A DNA stretch of 64,000 bases. Source: Amoebidium appalachense. Its lineage: Eukaryota; Ichthyosporea. How positions within the stretch are numbered: the first letter of the stretch is position 1; every line of letters begins with the position of its first letter. The notes beneath the pieces are model-generated. The model worked only from the letters and a program-made list of their open reading frames with translations. It was not told the origin of the DNA and ran no database searches. Position numbers and translations under genes: made by a program. The stretch lies in NCBI GenBank assembly GCA_963693365.1, contig CAVNZM010000003.1, forward strand, positions 5,084,001 through 5,148,000, in the 5' to 3' direction. Shown in pieces: positions 46,234 through 64,000 of the stretch.

Positions 46234-46458
46234 CTCCCCCCCCCACCAACAATTTACTTTCGCTCCCAAGGATAAAAACGCTCTATTGAACATCATTGTC
46301 GTGCTCACTTTATGTGCGCACACGCGTGGGTGTGTGTGTGTGTGCGCGCGCGTGCGGGCGCCAGTGTGTAGGTGTATCTGTGCATCTCAGAGAGATCGAG
46401 AGAGAGGGACGGGGATCCGAGAGAGAGAGAGAGACTATACAGATAATGGGAGAAAGAC

Positions 46459-46538
<80 letters not shown>

Positions 46539-46540
46539 CG

Positions 46541-46586
<46 letters not shown>

Positions 46587-46595
46587 CGAGAGAGT
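46459..46595 (+). repeat. (CA)n followed by (GA)n
   Basis: About 28 CA units, then GA/GCGA repeats, in the region upstream of the LARP4-type gene. Confidence 0.9.
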
Positions 46596-48208
46596 GGGTG
46601 TGAATATGTGTGTGACGTTGTGGTGTGCATTTGTGTGTTTTAACCACAGTATGCCCAGTGTCTGTGCATGACCTGTGTGGGCTTGGCGCCGCGGCGCACA
46701 CATATAAAAGATGTGTCTCCTAAATCGCGCGCATGTGTGTGTGCACGCGCGAGTGTCTGTGTTGTTGTGCGTTCAGGTGCCGTGCGTGAGCCAGAGAGAC
46801 GGAAAGAGCGAAAGAGAGAGAGCCGAGGGGGTTGGGGGGTTGGGGGGGGGAGAGAGAGGGGGGGGGGGGGGGAGGGAAAGAGAGAGAGAGGGAGAGAGAG
46901 AGAAGGAGAGAGGGAGCGAAAGCGAGGGAGAGAGGCAGAAAGAGAGAGAGTGTGTGTGTATGTGTGGGGGGGGGGGGGGGGGGGGGGGGAGGGGGGGGGA
47001 GGCTACAGAGCTGGATGGTGATAGAGGAAAAAGGAACAGAGAGCAGGTGTGCATGCGTGTGCGCGCAAGTTTACGTGCGTTGAGGATAAAATCAGGGAGG
47101 GCGTCCGCAAGAGAATGGCCCCTGATATATGGGAGATAGTTCAAGCTGGCCATGGTAGCCCGTTGCCACGGGACTAGACATGCCCATTGTAGCATCACAC
47201 ACAGACAATCATTGCGAGTGGATTGATTGACGAGAGACTCTGACGTACGAAAGGAGAAGATAGGGCTTTATGACTCTAGAGCACCTTACAGGGCAGGATG
47301 GCTATGCCGTCGCTGGCAGAAGAAATAAACAGCACAATTCCCCGAGGCATGATCACCGTGTACGTGTACAAACTTGAGAAGTCGGTGTGGTGCACCGGCG
47401 GAGACACCAGAGGCTGAACTGAGGCTTAAGACCAGTGTACCACAGGAGTACAAAACTGCGGCAAAGCTGGAAATTCACTGGCACTGCACTATTGGTTACA
47501 CAGGGAAGATAAAATATGTAGCCAATAGGCACTAAGAAACAAATCTGCCGTGCTACACCGCAACCACAGCGTTCAGGGAGGCCTCGAGTAAATCCCATCT
47601 TCTAGACCTGCATATTGACATTCCATAGCAATATCTAACTTACTAAGTAAAATCTATAAAGAAAAATAAAAGTCCTCTCTTTGAATGTAGGTATTTGAGT
47701 GTAAAGCTGATACCGTCCGCGGTGACCTTGGGGCTTCATGGGAAGTCGTCATTTTAAAATCACGCAAGGCAGTATCCGCCTTTAGCTTGTGTGTCTGTGG
47801 ACCACATGTACGATAAACGCCTCAACGCCTGTGTGCGTGTTAGCCTTCGGCTAGGGAGAGAGAGAGTTCGCATACGTCAGGAAAAAAAACGTTGGATTTC
47901 ACACTAAGTATACAGCGATCACCACAGTTTAGTTAGATAAAAAAGCAGGCTTTATAGCTACATATCGGCTGAGAAAAGGAATTTTTTTCCTTGAAACCTG
48001 GGTGTTCGCCTTTTCACTGTCCTGTGTAGAGCCACACCGGTGTCTTTCCAGACATCGTGACCAAGCAATAACACTTGTCAAGAAGAGTAGGTCTTCGCTT
48101 GGGGTTTTCCACGCTATTTGCACCATACTTGGTGATATTTTGAAGCACATCTCCGAGGTTTCCCCCTTTACTTCATCAGCGTCTCTGGTGCGAGCTTCCG
48201 GCTTCTGG

Positions 48209-49232
48209 GTAAGTGAGTGAGTGCGTTTACGAGGTCTACTCCCTGTCTTGGCTGTGGCGGGTTCCAGCCCTTCTATACACTCATCATTTCCTTTTACTCA
48301 CCCCCTTTTTGTACTGGTATGCTGGGTATATGTTGTTTACATGCACCTCGCGAACAAAGAAGCGTGGAAGTTGAAGAGTGTTTTGTACTCGTGCTTCGTC
48401 AAGGAAATTCGGGGAAGGATCCAAAAATGTTACTTGCAGTGCAGCCTGCCGCAAAAGGCATTTGTATTTTATATTATGTCATTTTATTAGTTTCTACTCT
48501 CCCTCCCTCCCTCCCTGTGTGTGTGTACTCATCCCCCCTCCCCCTCCCCTCCCTAACCCCTCCAACCCCAACCCACTCACCCACCCACCCACCCACTTGT
48601 AACGTCGGGGTTGTTACTTACAGTCGTCTAATTCATCTTGATAAAACATGGCTTTCTTTTGTAACGATTTGATGGGACCTACATTTCTTGTTCCTTCTTT
48701 AGCAGAACGGGCTGGTAGTGTAATCCTAGCCTCCAATCCACGTCACACGATTTTGCTCTCATCTTTTTTGAGGTTAATGCAATTATGGTTGTGTGTAGAC
48801 GTGTAAGGGCTCATGTGAATCCTTGCAGCCTTCTTCGTTTCCCCTTTTGGAGCACTGTTTGGCATTCGCCATAGGATTCGCGCATTCTTGTCTTTTGTGT
48901 GTGAACTCTTGGGAAGCACGTGATCTTGTGTGGTGCTTTTTCTGTTACACTCACAATAGAGAGCAAGTTCGGTGCCCATCACCTTTTTCCGGATTTAAGG
49001 GAATCTGATGTGTTTGTCCAACTTTGCATATGCAGGGAACTTTTGTCACCTGACGCCGCAAGGTCGTCAGTCTCCGTGAACCATATGTGTCAGGCTTTGT
49101 GGGGTAGTGTTTTTATTTAAAATTCTGGAGATGACGTTTAAGGAAAGCGTTGTAGCAGTGCATGTGCCTGCAGCATGGAAAATGGCAGTTCAGATTATTG
49201 AGAATTAGTTAACGGTTTGTTTATCTGCGCAG
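48209..49232 (+). other. Possible 5'-UTR intron of the LARP4-type gene
   Basis: A consensus donor (GTAAGTGAG) at 48209 and an acceptor (TTTATCTGCGCAG) ending at 49232 lie upstream of the ATG at 49258. This would place the transcription start before 48.2 kb. It is inferred from splice motifs only. Confidence 0.35.
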
Positions 49233-49257
49233 GAGGAACGCACTACGCCCTTGGGTA

Positions 49258-61153
<11,896 letters not shown>

Positions 61154-62889
61154 CTAACGCAAGTATCTGTTCTAGCCGCCTGTATGTGCGCTTTTTTTGG
61201 TGTTTCTGTTCATGGTTTTCTGTTTTAGTCCGGACAAATAGGTGCACTTCATCTTCCTTTTGTTGTGTTTTCCGTTATGGAAAGTCATATAAAAAAAAAT
61301 ATGTTGTAGCTTTTTGAGTCTTTGGCGGTGTTATCTGTTTGCCGCGCGCTCGACCAAGGGAATGACACTAGGATTACTTATCGGGGCCGGATAGTGTGTA
61401 CAGTGCTTGTATGTTGGGTATTGGAGTGCTGTTATTCGATGTCTCTCCCCTCCCGTATGAACAGAGAAAGAGTGATTTCTTCTTCTTTTTTCTTTACTTT
61501 TAAAGAAAGTGTTGAGTGATATGTTTTTCTTGCACAAGGAAGTAGACTAGAATCCAGGGCTTGTGATGGTTGTAGCATTAGTCTGAGCTCCCAAACTCTT
61601 CTCGTGTTGCCTGCTTTGCAAATGCCCGGGGGAGGGAATGGGAGTATGGGTTTATCCTAACCAAGTGAAACGGGAAAGTGTGTAGGGGATGATTGCATGT
61701 TTGCATGTGAATCCATACATGTGTCTTCAGGGTCTATCTTTGAAAAATAGCTCGAAAAAAGACAAGAAAAAAAAGATTATATAGGGTTGGGTTAGTACGG
61801 TTAAATGCATTATACAACATGTATGTTCACTCAAGTTGTGGTACTATTTCTTGGCCTGTGATTTTGATTTCTTCCAAGCGACCCTTTTTAATCCGCACGT
61901 TTATTTTTCCAATACATCGTGATCACAGGCAGGCCGACTGCTCCGGACATGTTGAATGTCCTCGTTCTGAACATTCCCACCTCCCACCTCCCCCGCGTCT
62001 TCCCTTCGCGCTTCCAGCCTTTCCAGAAGCCACTCTATTGCCCTCTGGTTCCACATGAAGATGCGACGTTCACACGCGAAACTGTATGCTAACGATTCAC
62101 ACGTACCTGTAGATGCATGCGTGGGTGTGCAAGATTGTCACAGCCCAATTGCACCCCCCGCCCCCTCCCCCATAACACACACACACACACACTGGCACGT
62201 GCATGCACACATGCACACACCTGATTCTGATCAGCTGTTTATCCCTGGCGCCATGGCGTTTGATTCTGATGTGTCCATTGGTTGTTCTATGTAGTTATAT
62301 TTTGGTTTTTATCAATGCATCATGACGGCTTTATATATCTGCGTGCCCTATGCCTGGAGCTAGGCTACACTGTCGATCTAGGCCATTCACATGGCCATGG
62401 CATCATTCAGTACGGAATACCGTCGTGCTTATATCGCGTCCCCATGCGACGTCGCAGGCAAGTGGGTTGACTTCGAATAATTGTGGGCATCTGTGCTCGG
62501 TTACATACTCAAATTCCGATGGCTGAGCATTATAATGACGTGTAATGAATACAAGCCATCTAATATATGTGACGGACTTCTTGGACTTCTTCCCGTCGTC
62601 ATCTGGGGGACAACGTTACTGTCTGTGTAGACTTACGTAAGTCTAACATTTGTTGATTGGTCAATCCTAATTACTCGAGTTATTGTCGAGCTTTGGCCGC
62701 GGACTTTTTTCGTTCGTGAAGCCAGTCACGCGCAAGCAAGGCTCGTTCCAGTTCGCGCTTGTAAACCGCGCACCTGCATGTACTGATGTTTTATGAGCAT
62801 CCATCATAGCATGGCATAGCATCGCATAGTTAACACGCTGAGCCCCACGCTAGCACACACATACGCACGCACACACACACCAACTAAAC
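61154..62889. other. Intergenic region between LARP4-type and coiled-coil genes
   Basis: It contains the LARP4-type 3' flank and the presumed promoter of the next gene. There are almost no homopolymers here. CATAGCATGGCATAGCATCG at 62806-62830 is a small repeat of CATAGCATSG about 70 bases before the next ATG. No gene seen. Confidence 0.55.
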
Positions 62890-63021
62890 ATGGGGGACGA
62901 AAGGAAGCGCCGGCAGTCGGATTACTCCGGTCTGCCCTCCTCAAAACGCCCCTCTATTGCTGATAGAAAGGCGGCGGAGGAGGAGGAGGAAAACGATGAC
63001 GACACCTTTGTAAACTTGCCT

Positions 63022-63053
<32 letters not shown>

Positions 63054-63464
63054 CCATCTCACACACACACACACACACCCTCGCCCCTCCCCCCCCCCCC
63101 CCCCCCTCCCCCTCCCCGCCTCCCTCCCTGCCTTCCCCCCTCCTCGTCTCTCTCTCTCCATCTCCTCCCCCTAACACCTCCCCAAGCAACGCCAGCACAG
63201 GCACCACCAACCCCAGACACGCTTAAGTTACACACACGCAGACACACTTTCATTGAAGGCGATCTCGTTTACTCAGTAAGGCCACCAACTTAGGTTCCTC
63301 TACACTGGCACAAAAGCACAGCCCCCACAACACAAGCGCGTATACCATTGCACATGTCATAGGCACGCTGTCGTTTACCCACACATGTTAATGAGTTGAT
63401 CCTTAAGGCCAGCGCACTTCACCAGACTTCTCACACTCACCATTCTGCACACACCCTCCCTCCT

Positions 63465-63497
<33 letters not shown>

Positions 63498-64000
63498 TCC
63501 CCCCACAACCCTTTTTTTCTCCCTTCCCTCTACCACCCAAACACAGAAAGATCCTTCCTTCTCGTTTCTAGCCCACTTCCTCGCACACCTCAGCCCCCCT
63601 CCCCGCCTCTTCAAACCTTCCTGCCCTCTCTCTCTCACGTCTCTCCCCCTCTCCCTCACTCCCTCGTTCCCCCCTCCCCCCGCCCCCCTCCCCGCCCACC
63701 CTCTCTCTTCTTACCTCAGCCAAAAATTAGAAGAGATAAAGGAAAGGTGGGGGGAAGATGGGGGAGGGGGAGAGGGGGAGGCACCAGCCCAAACAATAAA
63801 AGTCGCCTTAATACACATCATTGAATGCTAACCCTCATTTTTCCTTTTTTGCTCAGGGTGGTACGGAGGGGCTCATCACCGTCCAGAAAAAACGTCTGGT
63901 TGAGAAACTGCACTTTCTGGAGAAGGTTAAACTGAAGGAGAAAGATGACGAAATACAGCGTTTGAGGGAGGGAAAGGAGAAGTACCATTCCGTGCTTGCT
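62890..64000 (+). CDS. Start of a coiled-coil protein gene (partial; runs off the right edge)
   Basis: Exon 1 (62890-63009) opens MGDERKRRQSDYSGLPSSKR and runs into an acidic stretch ending NDDDTF before GTAAAC, in phase 0. Exon 2 starts at 63857 after TTTTTTGCTCAG. It reads GGTEGLITVQKKRLVEKLHF then EKVKLKEKDDEIQRLREGKE and stays open to 64000. The second exon is a charged amphipathic coiled coil. A Bre1/RNF20-like N-terminus (short basic/acidic head then coiled coil) is one possibility, but the family cannot be decided from 88 residues. The transcript runs in the same direction as the LARP4 gene, 1.7 kb downstream of it. Confidence 0.6.

Larger units (their letters stand above)
44790..49257. 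other. Divergent intergenic region between ankyrin and LARP4-type genes
   Basis: It holds a 40-base near-perfect duplication at 46132 and 46193, a (CA)n/(GA)n block at 46459-46595, G/GA-rich DNA at 46800-47000, and low-repeat DNA from 47.1 to 49.2 kb that probably includes the LARP4 promoter and 5' UTR. No coding gene was recognised. Confidence 0.55.

Overview
The window looks like nuclear DNA of an intron-rich microbial eukaryote. Every multi-exon gene has GT-AG introns of a few hundred to about 2,000 bases. The non-coding DNA is dominated by (CA)n/(TG)n arrays and by G and C homopolymers, many of them 30-60 bases long. I cannot name the organism. The gene families (a Rim15/IRE-type kinase, a LARP4-type RNA-binding protein, and an uncharacterised HAD-like protein that I recall from protists) fit a protist. 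I see no rRNA, tRNA or prokaryotic features. Most long reading frames here (Thr-His, Val-Cys, poly-Pro, poly-Gly, Ser-Leu) are translated simple repeats, so I rebuilt genes exon by exon from splice sites, reading phase and family motifs.

Layout: (1) minus strand, 544-11932, possibly from 14529: the N-terminal part of a Rim15/Cek1/IRE-like AGC kinase, with at least 14 phase-consistent exons. Its catalytic domain lies beyond the left edge. (2) 14.5-22 kb: mostly intergenic, with three SINE-like repeats. (3) minus strand, 21966-31576: a complete ten-exon gene for a 490-residue HAD-like protein. (4) plus strand, 32766-33683: an intronless BTB/T1-domain gene, divergent from gene 3. (5) minus strand, 36059-44789: a ten-exon gene for an ankyrin-repeat protein with a C-terminal ubiquitin-like fold, convergent with gene 4. 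(6) plus strand, 49258-61153: a LARP4-type gene with at least 15 exons, divergent from gene 5. (7) plus strand, from 62890 past the right edge: the start of a coiled-coil protein gene.

The most interesting signal is a family of related 100-300 bp elements found only inside introns. About 20 copies occur in four different genes, and every copy I could orient points the same way as transcription of its host gene: reverse-complement in the minus-strand genes and direct in the plus-strand LARP4 gene. This resembles introner-like elements. Other signals are a hAT-like MITE, the SINE-like family, several intronic minisatellites, a perfect 23-bp-arm palindrome, a probable GC-AG intron, a candidate 14-nt micro-exon, and an apparent one-base frame slip in a G6 run of the LARP4 gene.

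The genes do not form one pathway. The kinase family (nutrient and cell-cycle signalling) and the LARP4 family (mRNA stability and translation) are regulatory. The roles of the HAD-like, BTB and ankyrin/ubiquitin-like proteins cannot be read from sequence alone.
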